Shown: positions 1-7,754 of the stretch, piece by piece
Numbering within the stretch: position 1 is the first letter of the stretch
Layout: the number at the start of each line of letters is the position of its first letter
Origin: an uncultured bacterium
GTDB lineage: Bacteria > Bacillota > Clostridia > Lachnospirales > Lachnospiraceae
DNA length: 16,800 nucleotides
Assembly (NCBI GenBank): GCA_905215625.1
Contig: CAJMQQ010000056.1
Span: forward strand, 1 to 16,800
Reading direction: 5' to 3'
Notes under the pieces: generated by a model
Databases searched by the model: none
Told to the model about the DNA's origin: nothing
Seen by the model: only the letters and a program-made list of their open reading frames with translations
Position numbers and translations under genes: made by a program

Positions 1-13
1 ATACCGATAATCG

Positions 14-61
14 TTGACAAGAAGAAAAACTTGTGTTAAGTTATATTTAAGAAATGTTAAG
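14..61 (+). promoter_or_regulatory. Candidate promoter/regulatory region of the mannoside operon
   Basis: A perfect -35 hexamer TTGACA lies at 14-19, but no good -10 stands at the right distance (TTAAGT at 36-41 is the closest, 16 bp spacing). The pentamer TTAAG occurs three times on the same face at 36-40, 47-51 and 57-61, spaced about one helical turn apart. A stretch TGGAAACGGATA near 69-80 resembles half of a LacI/CcpA-type operator but lacks the second half. The promoter call is tentative; the pentamers are plainly visible. Confidence 0.35.
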
Positions 62-97
62 AAACAAATGGAAACGGATAAGAAGGGAGGATATAAA

Positions 98-1105
98 GTG
101 GCTGGAAAAAAAACAGTATCTATGCAGGATATTGCAGATGAGCTGGGAATCAGCAAGGTGACTGTTTCTAAGGCGCTGAATGGAAAAGACGGAGTAGGGG
201 AGGAACTGAAACAGAAAATTTTCCAGAGTGCGCAGGAACATGGCTATATACTTCCCGATTATGGACAGCGCAGGGCAAAAAAAGTGGGAATTGTTATGAG
301 CGACCGCTTTAATTCCGGAGATGCCGGAAAATTCTATATGGGGATGTACGAGAAAATTATCGCAGAACTGCGCAAGGTTATGTGTGCCAGCATGATGATT
401 ACTCCGACCCGGGAAAGTCTTCAAAGCGATTTGGATATGCTGGAACGAAAAGGAACGGTTGACGGATTGATTCTTCTTGGTATCCTGGACAGAAAAGTGC
501 GGGATGCAGTAGATACCATTCCTTTGCCCAAGGTTTATGTAGATGTTTACGATGTGACACACAAATCGGATTCTGTAGTAACCGAAAATATATACAGTGC
601 CTATGAGCTGACAGATTATCTGATACAAAAGGGACATAAAGACATTGGATTTGTGGGAACGGTGGGAGGAACCACCAGTATTACAGACCGTTACCTGGGA
701 TTTATGAGAGGTATTCTGGAAACCGGTAGAGCGCCGAATCAGGAATGGGTGATTCCGGACAGGAATGAGGATGGAGCAGCTATTGAACTGATGCTTCCGG
801 AGAGACTTCCGACTGCCTTTGTCTGCAACTGTGATGAAACTGCTTTTCGGCTGGTGAAAACCTTAAAGGCCAAAGGCATACGGGTGCCGGAGGATATTTC
901 TGTTGTAGGGTTTGACGACGATATTTATGCGGAACTTTGCGAGCCGGCGCTGACAACAGTGGCGGTTAATATCGAAGAAATCGGAAAAGTTGCTGCAAAA
1001 CGTATGATGCGCTACATGGAAAGAACCAGACGCAGGCCGGGAGAAGTATTTAGAATACTGGGTAAAATTATTTACAGAGATTCTGTGAAAGAAATCAAGG
1101 AATAA
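98..1105 (+). CDS. LacI-family transcriptional regulator
   Basis: DNA-binding regulator, probably sensing a mannoside-derived sugar and controlling this operon. The N-terminal LacI helix-turn-helix is clear at residues 9-28 (MQDIADELGISKVTVSKALN), followed by a periplasmic-binding-protein-like sensor domain with GLILLG and the late VVGFDDDIYAE motif. The reading frame is open back to position 14, but the real start is GTG at 98: AGGGAGG at 84-90 is 7 bases upstream, and this puts the helix-turn-helix at the usual distance from the N-terminus. That gives 335 residues, normal for the family. It is the first gene of the run, with the permease gene 27 bases downstream, so it is probably autoregulated. 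The effector cannot be read from sequence; the mannoside link comes from the downstream glycosidases. Confidence 0.93.
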   Translation: MAGKKTVSMQDIADELGISKVTVSKALNGKDGVGEELKQKIFQSAQEHGYILPDYGQRRAKKVGIVMSDRFNSGDAGKFYMGMYEKIIAELRKVMCASMMITPTRESLQSDLDMLERKGTVDGLILLGILDRKVRDAVDTIPLPKVYVDVYDVTHKSDSVVTENIYSAYELTDYLIQKGHKDIGFVGTVGGTTSITDRYLGFMRGILETGRAPNQEWVIPDRNEDGAAIELMLPERLPTAFVCNCDETAFRLVKTLKAKGIRVPEDISVVGFDDDIYAELCEPALTTVAVNIEEIGKVAAKRMMRYMERTRRRPGEVFRILGKIIYRDSVKEIKE

Positions 1106-1132
1106 GACAAGAAGAAAAGGAGGGCAACAGCC

Positions 1133-2101
1133 TTGGAGAAAGTAAGAAAGTCCCCGAAAGAAAAGAAAGTCAGAAAACCGAAATGGACGAAAAATGATTC
1201 GGAACTGACAGCGTTGGCACTGCCGACCACGGTCTGGTATGTACTGTTTTGTTTCCTGCCAATGTTTGGATTGGTTATCGCTTTTAAGAATTACAAAATT
1301 GCAGGCGGAAGAAGTTTTATTTACAATGTAATACATAGTGACTGGTCAGGGTTTAAAAACTTTGAATTTTTAATTAAGTCTAATGACTTGTTTGTGATTT
1401 TGAGAAACACGATACTTTACAATCTGGCTTTCATTGTACTGGGGATGATTTTCTCTGTTGGGCTGGCCATTATGATTAGCCTGCTTCACAGCAAAAGAAA
1501 ATCAAAAGTATATCAGACTTTGATGTTTTTTCCGTACTTTATGTCATGGGTTGTAGCAGCATATTTTCTGGATGCCTTTTTGAATCAGGACAATGGTCTG
1601 ATTAACAGCATGCTTCGCGACGGTGGCGGTGAAGGGATTCAGTGGTATATGAAAGCGGGTGTCTGGCCGGCAATCCTGATTTTCATGTATTTGTGGAAAT
1701 CAACTGGCTACAACATGGTTATCTATCTTTCCAGTATTTCCGGAATTGATACAACTTTGTATGAGGCAGCCGTTATGGACGGTGCGAATAAGAAGCAGCA
1801 GGTTCGTTATATTACACTGCCATGCCTGAAAAATGTCATTATTATGATGTTTATCTTAAATGTAGGTAAGGTTTTTTATTCAGACTTCGGGTTGTTCTTC
1901 CAGCTTTCACAGGGAGCAAGCGGTTCGATCTTCAATACGACGGCAACGATTGATACCTTTGTGTATAATGCAATCCAGTCCTCCACACCGATTGGTATGA
2001 CTTCAGCAGCAACATTCTTCCAGTCTGTAGCATGTTGTATCACGATTCTGGTGGCGAACGCGATTGTAAAGAAAATTGACGCGGACAGTGCAATTATATA
2101 G
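1133..2101 (+). CDS. ABC sugar transporter permease, LplB-like (CUT1 family)
   Basis: Integral membrane subunit of a carbohydrate importer. A very basic cytoplasmic N-terminus of about 25 residues precedes roughly six hydrophobic segments. The inner-membrane permease EAA loop is intact: EAAVMDG at residues 211-217, followed by the conserved I-x-LP, which docks on the ATPase. The start is TTG at 1133 with AAGGAGGG at 1117-1124, 8 bases upstream; no ATG suits the spacing. At 322 residues it is the usual length for LplB/YtcO-type permeases, which transport complex oligosaccharides. It pairs with the next permease to form the heterodimeric channel. The exact substrate is inferred from the operon, not from this protein. 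Confidence 0.93.
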   Translation: MEKVRKSPKEKKVRKPKWTKNDSELTALALPTTVWYVLFCFLPMFGLVIAFKNYKIAGGRSFIYNVIHSDWSGFKNFEFLIKSNDLFVILRNTILYNLAFIVLGMIFSVGLAIMISLLHSKRKSKVYQTLMFFPYFMSWVVAAYFLDAFLNQDNGLINSMLRDGGGEGIQWYMKAGVWPAILIFMYLWKSTGYNMVIYLSSISGIDTTLYEAAVMDGANKKQQVRYITLPCLKNVIIMMFILNVGKVFYSDFGLFFQLSQGASGSIFNTTATIDTFVYNAIQSSTPIGMTSAATFFQSVACCITILVANAIVKKIDADSAII

Positions 2102-2112
2102 GAGGCGGAAGA

Positions 2113-3042
2113 ATGAAAAAGAATAGACAAAAAGAAGCCGCAGAGGTTTCGAAATTAAACAGGATTTCAGTAAAGACAGATGTGTGTTTTAACATCATCT
2201 TTATCATACTGGCTTTGATTTGCATTATTCCGGTTGTTTTTGTTTTCCTGATTTCTATTTCATCTGAAAAGTCGATTCAGATGAATGGTTATCGCTTTAT
2301 ACCGGAGAAGTTTTCCATAGATTCCTACGCATTCCTGCTCAGAGAGGGAAAAATGATTCTGTCTTCTCTTGGAATCTCGGTAATGGTAACGGTAATAGGT
2401 ACAGTATTGGGCGTTATGCTTACAACCATGATGGGATATGTAATTTCCAGAAGAAATTATAAAATGCAGAATTTCTTTACCATGGTGGTGTTTATACCTA
2501 TGATTTTTAATGGTGGTATGCTTTCCTCTTATGTGGTAAATACACAGTTTATGCATTTGAAAAACAGCATTTGGGCCTTGATTCTGCCCCTTTGTGTTTC
2601 TTCGTTTAACGTTGTTATCTGTAAGACGTTCTTTAAGACCAATATACCGGAATCGGTCATTGAATCTGCACAGATTGACGGAGCTTCACAATTTACGATT
2701 TTCGGAAAAATCGCGCTGCCTCTGTCTAAACCTATGATGGCAACGATTGCATTATTTTTAACTTTTGGTTATTGGAATGACTGGTTTCAATCCTCTCTGT
2801 ATATCACAGATAAGAAACTGTACTCTTTACAGGCCCTCCTGGACAGTATCCAGAGAAGTATTGATGTAATGGCAAACAACCCGTCTCTTGGCGTAACTAT
2901 GACGCAGTATATCAATAGTATGCCGAAAGAAGGGGCGAGAATGGCAATGGCCATTTTGATTATTATCCCGATTGCATGTAGCTATCCGTTCTTCCAGAAA
3001 TACTTTATTTCCGGATTGACTGTAGGCGCTGTAAAGGGCTGA
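2113..3042 (+). CDS. ABC sugar transporter permease, YtcP/LplC-like (CUT1 family)
   Basis: Second membrane subunit of the importer, partner of the permease encoded 11 bases upstream. About six membrane segments are visible. The EAA-type loop begins at residue 184 as ESAQIDGAS, followed by F-x-I-F-x-K-I-ALPLSKP, as in LplC/YtcP proteins. The C-terminus (FFQKYFISGLTVGAVKG) is the signature ending of this subfamily. The start is ATG with AGGAGG at 2101-2106, overlapping the stop of the upstream gene, so the two are likely translationally linked. 309 residues is typical. No ATP-binding subunit is encoded next to it, which is normal for systems served by a shared MsmX-type ATPase. Confidence 0.94.
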   Translation: MKKNRQKEAAEVSKLNRISVKTDVCFNIIFIILALICIIPVVFVFLISISSEKSIQMNGYRFIPEKFSIDSYAFLLREGKMILSSLGISVMVTVIGTVLGVMLTTMMGYVISRRNYKMQNFFTMVVFIPMIFNGGMLSSYVVNTQFMHLKNSIWALILPLCVSSFNVVICKTFFKTNIPESVIESAQIDGASQFTIFGKIALPLSKPMMATIALFLTFGYWNDWFQSSLYITDKKLYSLQALLDSIQRSIDVMANNPSLGVTMTQYINSMPKEGARMAMAILIIIPIACSYPFFQKYFISGLTVGAVKG

Positions 3043-3083
3043 TATAAAAAAATAAAACAAGCAAAAACAAAAGGAGGATTTTT

Positions 3084-4532
3084 ATGAAAGCGAAACAGGC
3101 AACAGCGTTGGTATTGGCTTCTGTTATGGGGTTAGGACTCCTGGCAGGCTGCGGCGATTCCAAAAAAGGCGGTAGCGAAACCGCAAAAAATGATGGAGAT
3201 GTGGTTACTTTAAAATGGATTCAGGTAGGCGGCAGTATGCCGGATAATTACGATGCATGGCTGAAACAGATTAATCCTTATCTGGAAGAAAAAATTGGTG
3301 TCAATATCGATATGGAGATTGTTCCATGGGCAGATTGGGATAACAGAAGAAGTGTTATCACAAACTCAGGAGAAGATTTCGATATTCTTTTTACAGACCA
3401 GACACGTTACAATGCAGAAGTAAACACAGGTGCATTTTTGGATTTGACAGATATACTGGATGAAAACGCCCCGGAGCTGAAAAAGCTGATTCCTGAAGAT
3501 TACTGGGAAGCAATGGAAATCGATGGAAAAATCTATGGTGTTCCTACCTACAAAGACAGTTCTGTAACGCAGTACTTTGTATGGGACAAAGCAGTTGCTG
3601 ACAAGTACGGCATTGATATTAACAGCATTAAATCTTATGAAGATTTGTATCCTGCATTAAAGAAAATCAAAGAAGGGGAAGGAACTGCTCCCTATTATAT
3701 GTCAAAATCCGGTGCTGATTTCTTAAATACCGTATACTTTGACCAGTTAGGCGCAGGTCTTCCGGCTCTGGGTATTCGTTATGATGACGAGACTAAAACA
3801 GTTGTAAATCCTTTAGAGGATGAAGAAATGCTGGCTCAGCTTGATATTATACATAAAATGTACAAAGAAGGCATCATCAACGGTGATGCACCGACAGCAG
3901 ATGATTCCAGCAAATACAAAACGTTCTTTACAGCACAGGGATGGAGCCAGGCTGCAAAGACAACATGGGGCCCAAGCAATGGTATTGATGACTGTGAAGC
4001 AGTGGCTTTTACAGATACTATCGTATCCAATGCAAGTGTTAGAGGTTCTATTAATGCAATTTCTTCCGGCTGCAAACATCCTGAAAAAGCGCTGGAATTT
4101 TTACAGCTTGTAAACACAGATACCAAAGTCCGTGACTGGCTGTACTATGGGGTAGAAGGCGAAAACTTTGAGTATACAGATGATAAGAAGGTAAACAAAC
4201 TGAATACAGACTGGCCTATGGCTGGTTATACACAGGGCAGTTACTTTGATGTTTCACAGCTTGCTACAGAGGAAGTAAATCAGTGGGATGAAGTAAAAGA
4301 ACTGAACGAAAAAGCAACACCATCTATCATGCTTGGATTTGATATGGATACAAGCAACGTAGAAACAGAACTTGCAAACTGCCGTTCCGTATACGAAAAA
4401 TATAAATCTGAATTCTTCACAGGCGCACAGGATCCGAGAGAACTGGTAAAAACCATTCATGATGAACTGGAAGCTGCCGGCTGGGATACTATCTGCGAGG
4501 AAGCTCAGAAGCAGGTAGATGCTGCAAAATAA
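3084..4532 (+). CDS. Extracellular sugar-binding lipoprotein (family 1 solute-binding protein)
   Basis: Captures the oligosaccharide outside the cell and delivers it to the permease pair. A lipoprotein signal peptide is clear: basic start, hydrophobic core and lipobox LLAGC with the lipidated Cys at residue 23, followed by a Gly/Ser/Lys-rich linker. The mature part reads as a CUT1 solute-binding protein (LKWIQVGG near residue 46, then IDGKIYGVPTYKD). 482 residues is normal for LplA/YtcQ-type binding proteins, which are larger than maltose-binding types. Ribosome binding site AAAGGAGG lies shortly before the ATG. Its gene sits between the permeases and the mannosidases, so a manno-oligosaccharide ligand is inferred. 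Confidence 0.94.
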   Translation: MKAKQATALVLASVMGLGLLAGCGDSKKGGSETAKNDGDVVTLKWIQVGGSMPDNYDAWLKQINPYLEEKIGVNIDMEIVPWADWDNRRSVITNSGEDFDILFTDQTRYNAEVNTGAFLDLTDILDENAPELKKLIPEDYWEAMEIDGKIYGVPTYKDSSVTQYFVWDKAVADKYGIDINSIKSYEDLYPALKKIKEGEGTAPYYMSKSGADFLNTVYFDQLGAGLPALGIRYDDETKTVVNPLEDEEMLAQLDIIHKMYKEGIINGDAPTADDSSKYKTFFTAQGWSQAAKTTWGPSNGIDDCEAVAFTDTIVSNASVRGSINAISSGCKHPEKALEFLQLVNTDTKVRDWLYYGVEGENFEYTDDKKVNKLNTDWPMAGYTQGSYFDVSQLATEEVNQWDEVKELNEKATPSIMLGFDMDTSNVETELANCRSVYEKYKSEFFTGAQDPRELVKTIHDELEAAGWDTICEEAQKQVDAAK

Positions 4533-4549
4533 AAAGTACAATGGTAAGA

Positions 4550-4586
4550 AGAGGGGCATTTTCACAAATGGAGAGAATGTCCCTTT
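4550..4586 (+). terminator. Intra-operon hairpin after the binding-protein gene
   Basis: GGGGCATT (4553-4560) pairs with AATGTCCC (4576-4583) with one G-U pair. The stem extends by about three A-U/G-U pairs, with a 15-base loop and a pyrimidine-rich tail TTTCTCT. The position just after a solute-binding-protein gene suggests partial termination or 3'-end protection, leaving more binding-protein mRNA than mannosidase mRNA. The weak T tract makes full termination unlikely. Confidence 0.5.
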
Positions 4587-4622
4587 CTCTATAAAATACA
4601 AAAACCAGGAGGAAAAGAATAT

Positions 4623-7600
4623 ATGTGGTTTCTTGACAAGAGAATACAGGTCATCTGTGATGAACTGAAAAAATTAATTACGGTAAAGAACATGCCAATG
4701 GAACATATTCTTTATAAAGAAGGACGCTTTTTTTACCCGGACGAAGCGGAAAAAGCAGAACAGGCATGGCAGGACTTTACACCAAAGACCATGAAATGGT
4801 ACGGACCGGATAAACATTACTGGTTCCGCGCAGATTATACCGTGCCGGAAGAATTAGCCGGAAAAACCTTGCGTCTTCATGTGAAAACCCAGATTGAAGA
4901 ATGGGATGATGCGAAAAATCCGCAGTTTTTACTATTTGTCAACGGAGAAGAAACGCAGGGTATGGATATGAACCACCGCATTGTGCAGATGGCTGCAGAG
5001 GCCAAAGGGGGAGAGACCTGGAGACTGGATATTCAGGCCTATACCGGAATACTTCATTCAGAATTTGACATGATTATGGAAATGCAGGTGGCAGACACAC
5101 GGATTGAAAAGCTGTACTATGACCTGATGGTTCCGCTTTGGGCATTTAGCCGTATGGATAAAGATGACAAAAACCGTATGGATTTGGAACATGTCATGAA
5201 CGAAGCCGTAAATCTGCTGGATTTGAGAAATCCCTATTCGCCGGAGTTTTATGACAGTGTGGAAAAAGCAGAGGTTTATCTGGAAAAGGCTCTGTATGAA
5301 GATATGGCAGGCTACAGTGATGTGATTGCCACCTGTATCGGACATACCCATATTGATGTGGCCTGGTGGTGGACCGTAGAGCAGACCAGAGAAAAGGTGG
5401 CAAGAAGCTTTTCTACCGTTTTGAAATTAATGGACGAATATCCCAATTACAAGTTTATGTCCAGCCAGCCCCAGCTTTATGAATTTTTAAAAGACCGTTA
5501 TCCGAAGTTGTATAACCGTATCAAAGAGCGGGTAAAAGAAGGACGCTGGGAGCCGGAAGGCGGTATGTGGCTGGAAGCAGATACCAATCTGACGTCAGGA
5601 GAATCTCTGGTACGTCAGTTCCTGTATGGAAAACGATTCTTCAAAGACGAATTTGACGTAGACTGCAAGGTTCTGTGGCTGCCGGACGTATTCGGCTATT
5701 CCGGTGCGCTTCCGCAGATTATGAAAAAAAGCGGTATTGACTACTTTATGACCACAAAGCTGGCATGGAATCAGATTGACAAAATGCCTTACGATACTTT
5801 TATGTGGAAGGGCATTGACGGAAGTTCTGTCTTTACTCACCTGGTAACGACCCTGGGCGTGGGACAGAGCGAAGATGATTTCTTTACAACCTACAACGGA
5901 ATTCTGCACCCGGACGCGCTGATGGGCGGCTGGAAGAGATATCAGAACAAGGATATCAACAACGACATTCTGATTTCCTACGGTTATGGAGACGGAGGCG
6001 GAGGTCCTACAAGAGAAATGCTGGAAACCTCTCTGCGTATGGAAAAAGGAATCAAGGGACTTCCGAAAGTACGTCAGGAATTTTCCAGAACTTATTTTGA
6101 TGAATTGTATGAAAAATTAAAGGACAACCGCAGACTTCCTACCTGGGAGGGAGAACTGTATTTTGAATACCACAGAGGTACTTACACTTCCATGGCGAGA
6201 AATAAACGCTCCAACAGAAAGAGCGAAGTGCTGATGATGAATCTGGAACTTCTGGAACTTCTGGCTTCCTGGAAGGGCGCTGCTTACGCAAAAGAAGAAA
6301 TGGATAAGATGTGGAAAGTCATTCTGTTAAATCAGTTCCACGACATTCTTCCCGGCTCATCCATTCATGAAGTATATGAAGTGACAAAAAAGGAGTATGC
6401 AGAACTGGAAGAACAGGGATGTGCACTTCTTGGAGATTCTATGAAAACAGTGGCAGGAGAAGGAGAAAACGTTACTCTGTTTAATACCCTTGGTTTTGAA
6501 CGCAGTGATGTGGTCAGCCTCCCAAAAGAAGTTTCCGGTGCGCTGGTAGCAGAGAACGGAAAAGTATATCCCATTCAGACACTGGAAGACCGTGGGGTAG
6601 CTTATGTGGAAAATCTGCCTTCTAAGGGCTATGAATCCTTTAAGGTGGAAAGCACAGCCAAAGCGCCATCTTCATTCAGACGCCAGGGTAACTGTCTGGA
6701 AACACCGTTTTATACAGTAGAGGTGGACGAAAATGGTCTTCTCTCCTCTGTGTTTGATAAGAAAAACAAAAGGGAAGTGCTGCAGCAGGGCAAAAAGGGA
6801 AATCTCTTCTGTATGTATGAGGATAAACCGATTTATTACGATAACTGGGATATTGATATTTATTACACCGAGAAATCCTGGGAAATTACAGAACTGTCCC
6901 GTATGGAATGGAAAGAGGAAGGTCCTGTCTGCACAGTTCTGGAGCTGGAGCGCAAGGTCAGCAATTCTGTGATTAAGCAGAAGATTTATTTCTATGCTGA
7001 TTCTGCAAGAATTGATTTTGAAACCTATGTGGACTGGAAAGAACACCAGCACCTTCTGAAAGTGCACTTCCCGGTAGATATTCATACAGATGAGGCTGCT
7101 TTTGATGTGCAGTTTGGAAATCTGACCAGAAAAGTGCACACCAACACAAGCTGGGATATGGCCCGTTTTGAATCCTGCGGACAGAAATGGATAGACCTTT
7201 CTGAAGGGCATTATGGAGTCAGTCTGTTAAACGATTGCAAATACGGACATTCTGTAAAGGATTCTGTGATTGGACTGACCTTAATCAAATCCGGTATTGA
7301 GCCAAATCCGGTTACAGACCAGGAAGAGCATTACTTTACCTATTCTCTGTATCCTCACGAAGGAAATCTTCGGGACTGCGATACGGTAAGAGAAAGTTAT
7401 TGCCTCAATTATCCGGTGCTGGCAAAAGAACAGACACAGGCAGCAGGAAAGGCTTCTCTTTTAACTGTGGATAAGAAAAATGTTATGGTAGAGACTGTGA
7501 AACTGGCAGAAGATGGAAACGGCATGATTATCCGTGCTTATGAGTACGAAAATACAAAGACGCATGCAGAGCTTTCTCTGGGTATGGGCAAAGAAATTGA

Positions 7601-7724
7601 GTCAGTTTGTGAATGTAATTTGATGGAAGAAGAGATACCAGGCGAGATTGCACATACGGACAAGGGCTTTGACGTTGACATCAAGCCGTTTGAAATCAAG
7701 ACTTACAGAGTCATTTTGAAATAA
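4623..7724 (+). CDS. Alpha-mannosidase, glycoside hydrolase family 38
   Basis: Retaining, metal-dependent alpha-mannosidase expected to remove alpha-linked mannose from imported oligosaccharides. The 1033-residue length fits bacterial GH38. Catalytic features are intact: HTHIDVAWWW with metal ligands H243 and D245, nucleophile D355 in WLPDVFGYSG, and the second metal histidine H573 in NQFHDILPGSS. Layout: an N-terminal beta-rich domain to about residue 230, the catalytic barrel to about 510, a short helical middle domain, then a large C-terminal beta-sandwich region. There is no signal peptide or membrane segment, so it is cytoplasmic. The start is ATG with AGGAGG at 4607-4612. The frame is continuous with no break. 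Linkage preference (alpha-1,2/1,3/1,6) cannot be read from sequence. Confidence 0.95.
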   Translation: MWFLDKRIQVICDELKKLITVKNMPMEHILYKEGRFFYPDEAEKAEQAWQDFTPKTMKWYGPDKHYWFRADYTVPEELAGKTLRLHVKTQIEEWDDAKNPQFLLFVNGEETQGMDMNHRIVQMAAEAKGGETWRLDIQAYTGILHSEFDMIMEMQVADTRIEKLYYDLMVPLWAFSRMDKDDKNRMDLEHVMNEAVNLLDLRNPYSPEFYDSVEKAEVYLEKALYEDMAGYSDVIATCIGHTHIDVAWWWTVEQTREKVARSFSTVLKLMDEYPNYKFMSSQPQLYEFLKDRYPKLYNRIKERVKEGRWEPEGGMWLEADTNLTSGESLVRQFLYGKRFFKDEFDVDCKVLWLPDVFGYSGALPQIMKKSGIDYFMTTKLAWNQIDKMPYDTFMWKGIDGSSVFTHLVTTLGVGQSEDDFFTTYNGILHPDALMGGWKRYQNKDINNDILISYGYGDGGGGPTREMLETSLRMEKGIKGLPKVRQEFSRTYFDELYEKLKDNRRLPTWEGELYFEYHRGTYTSMARNKRSNRKSEVLMMNLELLELLASWKGAAYAKEEMDKMWKVILLNQFHDILPGSSIHEVYEVTKKEYAELEEQGCALLGDSMKTVAGEGENVTLFNTLGFERSDVVSLPKEVSGALVAENGKVYPIQTLEDRGVAYVENLPSKGYESFKVESTAKAPSSFRRQGNCLETPFYTVEVDENGLLSSVFDKKNKREVLQQGKKGNLFCMYEDKPIYYDNWDIDIYYTEKSWEITELSRMEWKEEGPVCTVLELERKVSNSVIKQKIYFYADSARIDFETYVDWKEHQHLLKVHFPVDIHTDEAAFDVQFGNLTRKVHTNTSWDMARFESCGQKWIDLSEGHYGVSLLNDCKYGHSVKDSVIGLTLIKSGIEPNPVTDQEEHYFTYSLYPHEGNLRDCDTVRESYCLNYPVLAKEQTQAAGKASLLTVDKKNVMVETVKLAEDGNGMIIRAYEYENTKTHAELSLGMGKEIESVCECNLMEEEIPGEIAHTDKGFDVDIKPFEIKTYRVILK

Positions 7725-7754
7725 GACTGCTGAAATAAGATGGGAGACAAGGAA

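Noticed and set aside
47..637. 196-codon minus-strand frame opposite the LacI-family gene
   Set aside because: Its composition (Phe, His, Ile rich) is that of a reverse-complement shadow, and the plus-strand frame has clear LacI domains.
6672..7211. Long antisense open frame (179 codons) inside the GH38 gene
   Set aside because: It is a shadow of a strongly conserved coding frame, with no ribosome binding site or recognisable motifs. The same holds for the other antisense frames inside the transporter, mannosidase and leuC genes.
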